Shown here: one piece after another, positions 50,495 through 58,759 of the stretch | Numbering within the stretch: position 1 is the first letter of the stretch | Layout of the letters: every line of letters starts with the position of its first letter | Source: Sphingomonas sp. 37zxx | GTDB lineage: Bacteria; Pseudomonadota; Alphaproteobacteria; Sphingomonadales; Sphingomonadaceae | Direction: 5' to 3' | Length of the DNA stretch: 64,000 nucleotides | NCBI RefSeq assembly: GCF_000786205.1 | Contig: NZ_JROH01000001.1 | Span: 124,001-188,000 of the forward strand | Notes under the pieces: model-generated | Database searches by the model: none | Told to the model about the DNA's origin: nothing | The model's input: the letters and a program-made list of their open reading frames with translations, nothing else | Position numbers and translations under genes: made by a program

Positions 50495-51053
50495 GGAAAT
50501 CGAACGGCTGGTGGTGCGGGTGCGCGCCGATACGCAGGGCTTTGCGCGCGATGTGGCCGAGATGCGCGGCAGTCTGGAGGGACCGTTCGAGGCGGGGGTC
50601 GATCGCGCGGGGCGGGCGATCGAGACGACGCTGTTGCGCGCGGTGCGATCGGGCAAATTGGGGTTCGACGATCTGGGCAAGGTGGCGCTGGGGGTGCTCG
50701 ACCAGATCGCCGCGAGCGCGGTGCGCGGCGGGATCGGCGCGGCGCTGGGCGGTGGTGGTGGCGGGATCGGCGGGCTGGTGGGGGCGCTGGCGGGGCTGAT
50801 TTCGGGTGCGCCGGGGCGCGCGACCGGCGGGCCGGTGAGTCCCGGGCGGGCCTATGTCGTGGGCGAGCGCGGGCCGGAATTGTTCGTGCCGACGGCGAGT
50901 GGGCGGGTCGAGACCGGCGCGCCGGGGGGCGTGCGCGAGGTGCGGGTGTCGATCGCGGTGCATGCCGGGGCGGGCGAGGCACCCGCCGCGCTGGCGCGAT
51001 CGGGGCGGCAGGTGGCGCGCGCGGTGAAGGCTGCGCTGGGGGGTGTGGATTAG
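50487..51053 (+). CDS. GTA tape measure protein (gp11), short
   Basis: A 188-aa protein setting tail length. The N-terminus is MDEEIERLVVRVRADTQGFARDVAEMRGSLEGPFEAGVDRAGRAIETTLLRAVRSGKLGFDDLGKVALGVLDQIA. A Gly-rich hydrophobic segment (GGIGAALGGGGGGIGGLVGALAGLISG) follows, then GGPVSPGRAYVVGERGPELFVPTASGRV, the usual GTA/lambda-like end. It is short even for GTAs, whose tape measures are about 220 residues, so a very short tail is expected. Confidence 0.9.
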   Translation: MDEEIERLVVRVRADTQGFARDVAEMRGSLEGPFEAGVDRAGRAIETTLLRAVRSGKLGFDDLGKVALGVLDQIAASAVRGGIGAALGGGGGGIGGLVGALAGLISGAPGRATGGPVSPGRAYVVGERGPELFVPTASGRVETGAPGGVREVRVSIAVHAGAGEAPAALARSGRQVARAVKAALGGVD

Positions 51054-51083
51054 GGGGCTTCGGCTCCGAACGGACGTGTTTTT

Positions 51084-51125
51084 ACATGCCCTCCCCCGAC
51101 CCCTCCCGCAGGCGGGAGGGGGGAA
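51084..51125. repeat. REP-like palindrome upstream of gp12
   Basis: CCCCTCCCGC-AG-GCGGGAGGGG (51100-51121) with the same flanks as the copy at 46669-46710 (CATGCCCTCCCCCGA and GGGGAAG). It lies in the 100-bp gap between tape measure and gp12, one of the few non-overlapping junctions in the cluster. Confidence 0.85.
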
Positions 51126-51153
51126 GAAGAGGGGACGAAAATAGGGATTTATC

Positions 51154-53439
51154 ATGGGACATTGGCTGGCGGCTGCGCGGGGGGTGCAGGCGGGAGGGAC
51201 GGTTTCGCGCTTCGATCCGCGATATTGGAGCGTCAATTTTCCGCGACCGATGATGGCGAGCGTGGTCACCACCGCGCCCGATGCGCTGCGGGTCGATTGC
51301 GTCTTTTATCGGCGCGGCGATCTGGCGGGGCTGATCTGGGACAGCGAGGACAGGCATGATCATCCGCTGCTGCGATACGAGACCGATCGCGATTATCGCC
51401 GGTGCCGGTTGCGGTTTCGCTGGCGGTCGGGGGGTGTCATCGCGCTCGATGCCGTCAATGGACCGACGCTGACGATCGAGGGGCGCGATGAAGCGGGCGT
51501 GGCGCGCGCCTGGTATGTGCGGTTGTGGAATTATGCGGTCGGCAGCGCCGAGGATGCGGTGGTGACGATCGACTTTGCCAGCATCGTCGGGGGCTATCGG
51601 CTGCCCGACGATGCCGATCCGGTGTTTGCGGGCGATGTCGACCGGATGTTCGTATCGCTGGTGCCGCCGGGGTTCGTAGAGGGGGATGAGGGGCTGATCG
51701 CCGCGAGCGAGGGCTGGGCCGAATTGTCGGGCATTGCGTGCGATGGATCGGGCAGCGTGCTGGCGATCGGCGATTGCGTGGTGCCCGCGCACGACCTGCG
51801 AATGTCGGGGGGGTATGACGACAGCTATAACCTGACCCCGGCGCGATTGCTGCGCAACATGCTGCAGCTGGGCTATCGCGGGCCGGTGATCCATTATGTC
51901 GGGATGAGCCATTATTTCCGGCTCGAGCCGGCAGGCGGGGGGCTGTGTGTCAGCCTGGCGGGCGGGGCGCTGAATACCCCGACGCTGGCATGGCATCGCG
52001 ACTTTGCCGAGCGTGCGCACGCGCTTGGTTACGACATCATCTGGTCGCTGAGCTATGAATTGTTCGACGCGCATTGCTGGAACGATTGGAAGCAGCGCGA
52101 TTTTACCGGCGCGCCGGCGCTGACCGGATGGGTGCCGCCGTCGACCCTGCTGTCGCCCGCGCATGCCGGGGCGATGGGGTATTTGCAGCAGGTGGCGCAG
52201 GCGTTCGTGGGGATCGCGGTGGCGGTGGGGATGCGGGTGCGGTTCCAGGTGGGCGAGCCGTGGTGGTGGGTGACGCCCGGCGAGGGGCGACCGTGCCTGT
52301 ATGACGATGCCGCGCGCGCGGCGCTGGGCGGGGCGGCGGGCGGGGCGGTGGTGATCGAGGATTTGCGCTCGCCGCTCGATGCCGGGCAGAAGGCGTTGCT
52401 CGATCGTGCCGGAGCGATGCTCGCCGCGTCGACCGCGGCATTGTGCGCGGCGGTGAAGGCGGTGGCACCCGATGCCGAGACATTGCTGCTGGCGTATCTG
52501 CCGACGGTGCTCGACGCGCAAGCGCCCGAGGCCAAGCGCGCGAACTTGCCGGTCGGCTGGGCCAAGCCGGCGTTCGATGTGTTGCAGCTCGAGGATTATG
52601 ACTGGGCGGCGACTGGCAATGCGGGGGCGAGTGCGCGCGGGGTGGCACTGGCGCAGGCGCGGCTGGGCTATCCGGTGGCCGAGCAACATTATCTGAGCGG
52701 CTTCGTGCTGCGGCCCGAGGAAGCGGGGCAATGGCACGCGATCGACGCCGCCGCCGATGTCGCCAAGGCGCGCGGGGTGGCCGAGACCTTCATATGGGCG
52801 CTGCCGCAGGTGCTGCGCGATGGATATTTGCATTTCGGGCAAGGGGAGGATGCGATGACGCCGTTCGACGACGTGCTGTTTCCGCTGGCGCTGGGGGCGC
52901 AATGCGAGGTCGCGCCCGAACTTTCGACGATGGTGATGACCAGTGCGGGCGGGCATGAGCAGCGCAATGTCGGCTGGGCGCAGCCGCGCACCCGCTATGA
53001 CGTGGGGCCAGGGGTTCGATCCGAGGGCGATATTGCGGCGTTGCTGGCGTTTTTCCGCGCGCGGATGGGGGCGGCGCGGGGGTTTCGGCTGCGCGATCCA
53101 TTCGATGCCGAGGCTGTGGGCGAGCGGATCGGCACTGGCGATGGGCAGACGGTGCGCTTCGCGTTGGTGAAGCATTATGGCGAGCATGTCCGGCGGATCA
53201 CGCGGCCGGTGGCGGGCAGCGTGGTGCTGCGCGTCGGCGGGGTGGCGATGCAGGGCTTCAGCGTCGAGCCGGGGGGCTATGTGACGCTTGATGCCGCGCC
53301 GGCGGCGGGGATCGCGGTGGTGGCCGATTTCGCCTTCGACGTGGCCGTGCGGTTTGCCGAGGATATGCTGCGCGTCAATCGTGCGACGTTCCTGGCGGGC
53401 GAGGTGCCGTCGGTGCCGCTGGTCGAGATCCGCGAATGA
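51154..53439 (+). CDS. GTA distal tail protein: large N-terminal domain fused to DUF2460 (gp12)
   Basis: A 761-aa protein. The C-terminal 210 residues (TPFDDVLFPLALGAQCEVAPELSTMVMTSAGGHEQRN..., LLAFFRARMGAARGFRLRDPFD, VGGVAMQGFSVEPGGYVTLDAAPAAGIAVVADFAFDVAVRFAEDML) are the DUF2460 domain that alone makes up gp12 in Rhodobacter. The preceding 550 residues are extra. They open with a beta-rich part (RFDPRYWSVNFPRPMMASVVTTA) and continue with alternating helices and strands (LLRNMLQLGYRGPVIHYVG, AHALGYDIIWSLSYELFDAHCWNDW, VRFQVGEPWWWVTPGEGRPCLYDD) that look like a TIM barrel with exposed aromatics. A sugar-binding or hydrolytic role at the tail tip is inference. Confidence 0.85.
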   Translation: MGHWLAAARGVQAGGTVSRFDPRYWSVNFPRPMMASVVTTAPDALRVDCVFYRRGDLAGLIWDSEDRHDHPLLRYETDRDYRRCRLRFRWRSGGVIALDAVNGPTLTIEGRDEAGVARAWYVRLWNYAVGSAEDAVVTIDFASIVGGYRLPDDADPVFAGDVDRMFVSLVPPGFVEGDEGLIAASEGWAELSGIACDGSGSVLAIGDCVVPAHDLRMSGGYDDSYNLTPARLLRNMLQLGYRGPVIHYVGMSHYFRLEPAGGGLCVSLAGGALNTPTLAWHRDFAERAHALGYDIIWSLSYELFDAHCWNDWKQRDFTGAPALTGWVPPSTLLSPAHAGAMGYLQQVAQAFVGIAVAVGMRVRFQVGEPWWWVTPGEGRPCLYDDAARAALGGAAGGAVVIEDLRSPLDAGQKALLDRAGAMLAASTAALCAAVKAVAPDAETLLLAYLPTVLDAQAPEAKRANLPVGWAKPAFDVLQLEDYDWAATGNAGASARGVALAQARLGYPVAEQHYLSGFVLRPEEAGQWHAIDAAADVAKARGVAETFIWALPQVLRDGYLHFGQGEDAMTPFDDVLFPLALGAQCEVAPELSTMVMTSAGGHEQRNVGWAQPRTRYDVGPGVRSEGDIAALLAFFRARMGAARGFRLRDPFDAEAVGERIGTGDGQTVRFALVKHYGEHVRRITRPVAGSVVLRVGGVAMQGFSVEPGGYVTLDAAPAAGIAVVADFAFDVAVRFAEDMLRVNRATFLAGEVPSVPLVEIRE

Positions 53440-54236
53440 GCTGGCTGGAGGAGACTTGCACCACGATCGCCTTTTGCTGGCGGGTCGAGCGGCGCGACGG
53501 GGTGGCGATCGGGCTGACCTCGCATGATCGCGACCTGTTGATCGAGGGGCTGGTGCATCGCGCTGCGCCTGGGATCGTGCCGTCGGCGATCCGGCGGAGC
53601 GACGGGCTGGATGCCGACAGCATGGAGGTGGCCGGTGTGCTGAACCATGCCGCGATCGGCGAGGTCGATCTGCTTGCCGGGCGATGGGACTGCGCGCGGG
53701 TGGCGCTGTTCGCGGTCGATTGGACCGATCCGGTGCGGCGGGTGCTGCTGGGCGAGGGGATGATCGGCGCGATCGAGACCGGCGATGGCAGCTTCAGCGC
53801 CGAATTGCGCGGGGCGAGCGCGAAGCTTGAGGGGCCGGTGTGCGAGGTGACCTCGCCCGAATGTCGTGCCGAGCTTGGCGACAAAAGATGCCGGGTGGCG
53901 ATGGCGGGGCGGCGGCGGTTCGCGCGAGTGGTGGCGAGCGCGGGCAATGCGGTGACGCTGGATGCTGCGGGCGAGGGGCTGGGGAGCGGGCTGCTGCGCT
54001 GGTTCGGCGGCGAGAATAGCGGGCTGGAGGATGCGATCGACACCGCGGAAGGGACGGTAGTGACGCTTCGCCATGCGCCGCGATTGCCGGTGGTGGCGGG
54101 CGATCTGGTCGAGCTGATCGAGGGGTGTGACAAAAGGTTGGAGACCTGTGCCGGGCGGTTCGGCAACGCCGCGAATTTCCAGGGCGAGCCGTTCCTGCCG
54201 GGGGTCGATTTGCTGACGCGGTATCCGGGGGCGTGA
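53436..54236 (+). CDS. GTA baseplate hub protein (gp13, DUF2163 / BR0599 family)
   Basis: A 266-aa hub component. The pattern is TCTTIAFCWRVERRDGVAIGLTSHDRDLLIEGLVHRAAPGIVPSAI, LDADSMEVAGVLNHAAIGEVDLLAGRWDCARV, then the cysteine set CEVTSPECRAELGDKRC and EGCDKRLETCAGRFGNAANFQGEPFLPG. In this family the four conserved Cys of the C-terminal part can hold an iron-sulfur cluster. Its ATG overlaps the gp12 stop and its stop overlaps gp14. Confidence 0.93.
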   Translation: MSWLEETCTTIAFCWRVERRDGVAIGLTSHDRDLLIEGLVHRAAPGIVPSAIRRSDGLDADSMEVAGVLNHAAIGEVDLLAGRWDCARVALFAVDWTDPVRRVLLGEGMIGAIETGDGSFSAELRGASAKLEGPVCEVTSPECRAELGDKRCRVAMAGRRRFARVVASAGNAVTLDAAGEGLGSGLLRWFGGENSGLEDAIDTAEGTVVTLRHAPRLPVVAGDLVELIEGCDKRLETCAGRFGNAANFQGEPFLPGVDLLTRYPGA

Positions 54237-54688
54237 GCGCGGTGGCGGCGGCGGCGCGCGCATTGGTGGGGGTGCGGTTTCGGTTGCACGGGCGTGATCC
54301 GGCGACGGGGCTCGATTGCGTGGGGGTGGTCGCGGCGGCGTTGGCCGGGGCTGGGGCTGGGGCTGGGGCGCAGGTCACGGTGCCGCAGGGTTATGCGATG
54401 CGGACGGGGGATGCCGATCGGGTGGCGATGCTGATTGCGCGCGCGGGGCTGGTGCGGGTCGAGCGCATGGCGGCGGGCGATGTGGTGCTGGTGCGCAGCG
54501 GGCCGGGGCAATTGCACCTGGGGGTGTGGACCGGCGACGGGCTGGTGCACGCCGATGCACATTTGCGGCGGGTGGTTGAGCGGCCGGGGGCGGTGGCTTG
54601 GCCGGTGGTGGGGGTGTTTCGCTGGGGTGGGGGTGGCGCAGGGGCGACCGCAAGTGCGGTCGCACCACCCTCACCCAGCTCCGACTAG
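54233..54688 (+). CDS. GTA NlpC/P60 cell-wall peptidase (gp14)
   Basis: A 151-aa cysteine peptidase that cuts peptidoglycan to let the GTA tail inject DNA. GTG start overlaps gp13. Cys29 in GLDCVGVVAAAL is the nucleophile; His in LHLGVW and the following HADAHL region complete the site. A GAGAGAGA run (residues 38-45) comes from a 6-bp tandem repeat. The C-terminal tail (GGGAGATASAVAPPSPSSD) and stop lie in a palindromic repeat and are not part of the fold. Confidence 0.9.
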   Translation: MSAVAAAARALVGVRFRLHGRDPATGLDCVGVVAAALAGAGAGAGAQVTVPQGYAMRTGDADRVAMLIARAGLVRVERMAAGDVVLVRSGPGQLHLGVWTGDGLVHADAHLRRVVERPGAVAWPVVGVFRWGGGGAGATASAVAPPSPSSD

Positions 54689-54746
54689 GGCCGCGTGAAG
54701 GACGCGACCCAAGTCTGCGCAACCCTCTCCCGCTCGCGGGAGAGGG
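54644..54746. repeat. REP-like element at the gp14-gp15 junction
   Basis: GCGACCGC-AAGT-GCGGTCGC (54644-54663) and CCCTCTCCCGC-TC-GCGGGAGAGGG (54723-54746) flank CACCCTCACC. The order of parts matches the element near mscL. It supplies the last codons and stop of gp14 and fills most of the 73-bp gap before gp15. Confidence 0.85.
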
Positions 54747-54761
54747 AATGGGGGAAAAATT

Positions 54762-56882
54762 ATGGCTACGTTGGTGCTGACGACGGTGGGCGGGTTGATC
54801 GGCGGGCCGGTGGGGGGCGCGATCGGGGCGCTGGCGGGGCGCGCGGTCGATGGGGTGTTGCTGCGACCGGGGCGGCGCGAGGGGCCAAGGCTCAGCGAGC
54901 TGGCCGTGCAGACATCCTCCTATGGTGCGCAGGTGCCGCGACTCTTCGGGACGATCCGGGTGGCGGGCAGCGTGATCTGGTCGACCGAGCTGATCGAGAC
55001 GCGCACCAGCGAGGGGGGCGGCAAGGGGCGGCCGGGTAGCGTCCAATATAGCTATGCCGCGTCGTTCGCGGTGCTGCTGTCGGCGCGGCGCGTGGCGGGG
55101 GTGAAGCGGATCTGGGCCGATGGCAAATTGCTGCGCGGGGCGGCGGGGGATTTCAAGGCGGCAACCGGGTTTCGGCTGCACCTGGGCGATGCCGACCAGC
55201 CGGTCGATCCGCTGATCGCGGGTGCGGTGGGGGCGGCGCAATGTCCGGCGTGGCGCGGCCATGCCTATGCGGTGTTCGAGCAATTGCAGCTCGCCGATTT
55301 CGGCAACCGGATCCCGTCGCTGACCTTCGAGGTGGAGGCTGATGCGGGGGCGGTGAGCGCGGGTGCGGTGGCGGGTGCGCTGGGCGGGGTGGGCAGCGAG
55401 GCGCTGGTGCCGGTGCTGGGCGGGTTTTCGGCGCATGGCGGGTCGACGCGCGCGGTGCTCGAAACGCTGGGCGAAGCGACGGGGGCGTGGTTTGCCGCCA
55501 ATGGCGAGGGGATTGCGATGCGTGGCGGCATAGGGGCGGCGCGCGAAGTGGTCGATCAAGGCGTGGGCGGCGCGCGTGGGGCGCGATCGATCGCTGCGGC
55601 GGACCAGGCACCGCGCGTGCTGACGATCGGCCATTATGATGCGGCGCGCGATTATCAGGCGGGGTTGCAGCGCGCGACGCGACCGGGGGCGGGTAATCGC
55701 GAGCTGCATCTGGAATTGCCCGCAGTGATCGATGCAGCGACTGCCAAGGGGGTGGCAGCGGCCATGCTGGCGCGCGCCGATGCGGGACGCAGGCGGCGGC
55801 GGGTGGCGCTGGGATGGGATGCGATCGGCATCGCGCCGGGCGACCGGGTGCGGATCGCGGGCGAGGACGGGCTGTGGCGGGTGGCCGAATGGTCGCTCGA
55901 GGGCGGCGGGGTGATGCTCGATCTGGTGCCGATCGCGGTGGCGAGCGCGCATGCGGCGGCGTCGGCGGGCGACGTGGTGGCGGCACCCGACCGGGTGCAT
56001 GGCGCGACGATACTGGTCGCCGCCGAACTGCCGCCGGGCGATGGCGCGGTGCTGACGCAACCACGGCTGACGATCGTTGCGGGCGGCACCGGGGCGGGGT
56101 GGCGATCGGCGACGCTGATGCTGGGGAGCGAGGGCGGCGGCTGGACGGTGGCGGGGGTGACGCGCGCGCCGGGGGTGATCGGCACGGTGGTGCAAGCGCC
56201 GGGCGGTGCACGGGCGACGATCGAGGATCGGGCGCACACGATTCTGGTCGAGCTGGCGCATGGCGAAATGCTGCTGGGTCATGCCGATCGCGCCGCACTC
56301 GATCGCGGGGCCAATCTGGCGCTGGTGGGCGACGAATTGATCCAGTTCGGCGCGGCGGTGCAGGAAAGTGCGCGGCGCTGGCGACTGTCGCGGCTGTGGC
56401 GCGGGCGGCTGGGGACCGAGGCGGCGATGGCGGGGCATTTGCCTGGCGAACGCTTTGCGCTGCTCGCCCCCGACAGTGTGGTGACGATCGATTTGCCGGT
56501 GTCGTCGATCGGCGGGACGATCCGGGTGGCGGCGGTGGGGATCGATGATGCCCAGCCGGTCGAGCGGGTAGTGCCGGTGACCGGCGCGTCGGTGGTGCCG
56601 CCGGCTCCGGTGCATTTGCGCGCGCGGGCAAGCGGCGATGGCGTCGCGCTTGGCTGGACCAGGCGAAGCCGGGCGGGGTGGCGCTGGATCGACGGGGTCG
56701 ATGTGCCGCTGGCCGAGGAAGCCGAACGTTATGCGGTGCGCGTGGCGGGGGGCGAGGTGGTGACAGCGCAGGCAGGGGTGGTGCTGCCGTCCCCGCCGCC
56801 GGGCTGGCGCGCGACGGTTGCTCAATTGGGCACCGTGGGCGCGTCGCGCAGGAGCGAAATCAGCGAGGGGGACATGCAATGA
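54762..56882 (+). CDS. GTA tail hub/tip protein (gp15), short form
   Basis: A 706-aa host-contact protein at the tail tip. A glycine-rich N-terminal helix (TTVGGLIGGPVGGAIGALAGRAVDGVLL) is followed by LSELAVQTSSYGAQVPRLFGTIRVAGSVIWSTELIET and YSYAASFAVLLSARRVAGVKRIWADGKLLR, the phage-tail hub domain. Later come SLTFEVEADAG, a binding region and a fibronectin-III-like end (PAPVHLRARASGDGVALGWTRRSRAGWRW). RcGTA gp15 is about 1300 residues with a TIM-barrel domain that I do not see here. It overlaps the DUF2793 gene by 4 nt. Confidence 0.9.
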   Translation: MATLVLTTVGGLIGGPVGGAIGALAGRAVDGVLLRPGRREGPRLSELAVQTSSYGAQVPRLFGTIRVAGSVIWSTELIETRTSEGGGKGRPGSVQYSYAASFAVLLSARRVAGVKRIWADGKLLRGAAGDFKAATGFRLHLGDADQPVDPLIAGAVGAAQCPAWRGHAYAVFEQLQLADFGNRIPSLTFEVEADAGAVSAGAVAGALGGVGSEALVPVLGGFSAHGGSTRAVLETLGEATGAWFAANGEGIAMRGGIGAAREVVDQGVGGARGARSIAAADQAPRVLTIGHYDAARDYQAGLQRATRPGAGNRELHLELPAVIDAATAKGVAAAMLARADAGRRRRRVALGWDAIGIAPGDRVRIAGEDGLWRVAEWSLEGGGVMLDLVPIAVASAHAAASAGDVVAAPDRVHGATILVAAELPPGDGAVLTQPRLTIVAGGTGAGWRSATLMLGSEGGGWTVAGVTRAPGVIGTVVQAPGGARATIEDRAHTILVELAHGEMLLGHADRAALDRGANLALVGDELIQFGAAVQESARRWRLSRLWRGRLGTEAAMAGHLPGERFALLAPDSVVTIDLPVSSIGGTIRVAAVGIDDAQPVERVVPVTGASVVPPAPVHLRARASGDGVALGWTRRSRAGWRWIDGVDVPLAEEAERYAVRVAGGEVVTAQAGVVLPSPPPGWRATVAQLGTVGASRRSEISEGDMQ

Positions 56883-57385
56883 ATGATGACGAGACCGACC
56901 GGCTGGCATTGCCGCTGCTGCATGCGGGCCAAGCGCAAAAGGAAATCATCCATAATGAAGCGCTGGTGCGGATCGATCTGATGCTGGCGGCGGCGGTGCA
57001 GGCGGTGGGAATGAGTGTGCCGCCCGCCGACCCGGTGGCAGGGGCGTGCTGGATCGTCGGCACCGGCGCGAGCGGGGCATGGGCAGGGCAGGACGGGGCG
57101 ATTGCGGGGTGGACCGCCAATGGCTGGCGCTTTGTGGCGGCGCGCGAGGGCATGCGGGCATGGTCGATCGCCGATGGTGTCGAGGCCCGGTTCCGAGGCG
57201 GCGCGTGGCGGCTGGGCGAGGTTGCGGCGCGTGTGGTGTTGATCGATGGGCAACAGGTGGTCGGATCGCAAAAAGCAGCGGTGGCAAACCCGGTCGGAGG
57301 CGAAACGATCGACCTGCAAGGCCGGGTTGCGGTCGTCGGGATACTGGCTGCGCTGCGCGAGCATGGTCTTATCGCAACGGCTTAA
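56879..57385 (+). CDS. DUF2793 protein, last gene of the GTA cluster
   Basis: A 168-aa protein of the DUF2793 family, often found after gp15 in alphaproteobacterial GTAs and prophages. MNDDETDRLALPLLHAGQAQKEIIHNEALVRIDLMLAAAVQ is the family signature, followed by ACWIVGTGASGAWAGQDGAIAGWTANGWRFVAAREGMRAW. Related proteins are thought to be tail-fibre components. The ATG overlaps the gp15 stop. The C-terminal trimer-like end (VGGETIDLQGRVAVVGILAALREHGLI) supports a fibre role. Confidence 0.88.
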   Translation: MNDDETDRLALPLLHAGQAQKEIIHNEALVRIDLMLAAAVQAVGMSVPPADPVAGACWIVGTGASGAWAGQDGAIAGWTANGWRFVAAREGMRAWSIADGVEARFRGGAWRLGEVAARVVLIDGQQVVGSQKAAVANPVGGETIDLQGRVAVVGILAALREHGLIATA

Positions 57386-57494
57386 CCTGTGCTGTTCGGG
57401 CAACAGTCTGATTTTTGTTTCGCTTGCCTGGAAACTAACCCGAGTATAGGGAGTTTGCGCTGTCCGTAGTGACAACCGAGAAAGGGGATTTTTT

Positions 57495-58601
57495 ATGCGG
57501 AAGATTGCCGTAGCTGTGGCGCTTGCGTCCACCGCACTGAGCACTCCCGTCCTGGCCCGCGATGGTGCGTGGTATGTGGGCGTTGAGGGCGGTGCAATGA
57601 TCGTCGAGGATGTCGAGTTCGACCTCGCCGACACTGACACCAACGTTGTGAGCACCGATTCGCGTTACGGCTGGGATGTCGACGCGCTGGTCGGTTATGA
57701 TTTCGGGGCGTTCCGCCTTGAAACCGAAGTCGGCTATCGTCGCGCAGGCGTCGATGGCCACCAGACCACGGTCCCGCTCGCGGGTATCCCGGCTGGTAAC
57801 TATGACAATAATGCAAGCGGCCGCGCGTCGGCACTTAGCTTCATGGTAAACGGCCTTCTGGACTTCGGTCCCGATGACGGCATCCAGGGCTTTGTCGGCG
57901 GTGGTGCCGGTGTGGCACGCGTGAAGTTCGAAGATTACGGCATCGGTGCCGTGACTCTGCTGGACGACAGCGACACCGTGTTTGCATGGCAGGCACTGGC
58001 GGGCGTTCGCGCACCGCTGAGCGAAAATGTCGATGTCTCGCTGAAGTATCGTTTCTTCAACGCTGACAACGTCAACGTGATCGCAAACACGGGCGCTGCG
58101 CTCGACACGCGGTTCCGTTCGCACAGCATCCTGGGTGGTCTGATCTTCAACTTCGGCGAGCCGACCCCACCGCCGCCGCCGCCCCCGCCGCCTCCTCCGC
58201 CCCCGCCGCCTCCTCCCCCGCCGCCGCCTGAAGCGCCGGTTGAGCAGGTTTGCACCCCCGGGCCGTACATCGTGTTCTTCGAGTGGGATCGCTCGGACAT
58301 CACGCCGGAAGCGTCGAGCATCCTCGACAACGCCGTGTCGGCTTACCAGAGCTGCGGTAACGCGCAGGTCATGCTTGCCGGTCACGCCGACAAGTCGGGT
58401 GCGGCAACGTACAACGTCGGTCTGTCGCAGCGTCGCGCTGACTCGGTCCGTTCGTACCTGTCGGGCCGTGGTATCGCAGATACCGCGATTTCGACCGAAG
58501 CATTCGGTGAATCGCAGCCGCGCGTCGACACCGCCGATGGTGTGCGCGAACTGCAGAACCGTCGCGTGGAAGTTACCTACGGCCCAGGCGCCGGCATGTA
58601 A
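57495..58601 (+). CDS. OmpA-family outer-membrane protein
   Basis: A 368-aa protein linking the outer membrane to peptidoglycan. It has a signal peptide (IAVAVALASTALSTPVLA), an 8-strand-type barrel (about 22-218), a Pro-rich linker with more than 20 consecutive Pro (about 220-243), and a C-terminal OmpA domain with VFFEWDRSDITPEASSIL, GHADKSGAATYNVGLSQRRADSVRSYL and LQNRRVEV. AAAGGGGATTTTTT precedes the ATG. Codon use is more biased than in the GTA genes, as expected for a highly expressed porin. A terminator follows. Confidence 0.96.
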   Translation: MRKIAVAVALASTALSTPVLARDGAWYVGVEGGAMIVEDVEFDLADTDTNVVSTDSRYGWDVDALVGYDFGAFRLETEVGYRRAGVDGHQTTVPLAGIPAGNYDNNASGRASALSFMVNGLLDFGPDDGIQGFVGGGAGVARVKFEDYGIGAVTLLDDSDTVFAWQALAGVRAPLSENVDVSLKYRFFNADNVNVIANTGAALDTRFRSHSILGGLIFNFGEPTPPPPPPPPPPPPPPPPPPPPPEAPVEQVCTPGPYIVFFEWDRSDITPEASSILDNAVSAYQSCGNAQVMLAGHADKSGAATYNVGLSQRRADSVRSYLSGRGIADTAISTEAFGESQPRVDTADGVRELQNRRVEVTYGPGAGM

Positions 58602-58645
58602 TTGCCAGTTTCCCTGGAGCTTCCGGGGAAACGAGCGAAAAAATC

Positions 58646-58678
58646 GGGGAGGTCGGGCAACCGGTCTCCCCTTTTTTT
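58646..58678 (+). terminator. Intrinsic terminator after the OmpA-family gene
   Basis: GGGGAG (58646-58651) pairs with CTCCCC (58666-58671), with weaker inner pairing, followed by a run of seven T residues. Confidence 0.9.
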
Positions 58679-58759
58679 GTGTGATGATAAGGCGATGCGC
58701 GGTTTTATCAGTTTGTCCGCCCTCTAGCGCTCGGCGCGCGAGCGGCGTAATGCGCGTCT

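Noticed and set aside
51082..53187. A 701-codon minus-strand frame opposite GTA gp12
   Set aside because: Antisense of a conserved GTA gene; the His/Arg/Pro-rich product has no motif.
54375..56909. An 844-codon open frame on the minus strand opposite GTA gp15
   Set aside because: It is the antisense shadow of a GC-rich gene. The product is Arg/His/Pro-rich with no recognisable domain, and no ribosome site precedes it. The plus-strand gene has clear family motifs.
42722..57385. The phage-like block as an ordinary prophage
   Set aside because: No integrase, excisionase, repressor, replication, holin or endolysin gene and no flanking direct repeats are seen. Order and gene sizes match gene transfer agents.
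58148..58228. The CCG-rich run in the OmpA-family gene as a microsatellite or CRISPR-like repeat
   Set aside because: It simply encodes the Pro-rich hinge common in OmpA proteins; codons vary (CCG, CCC, CCT) and there are no spacers.
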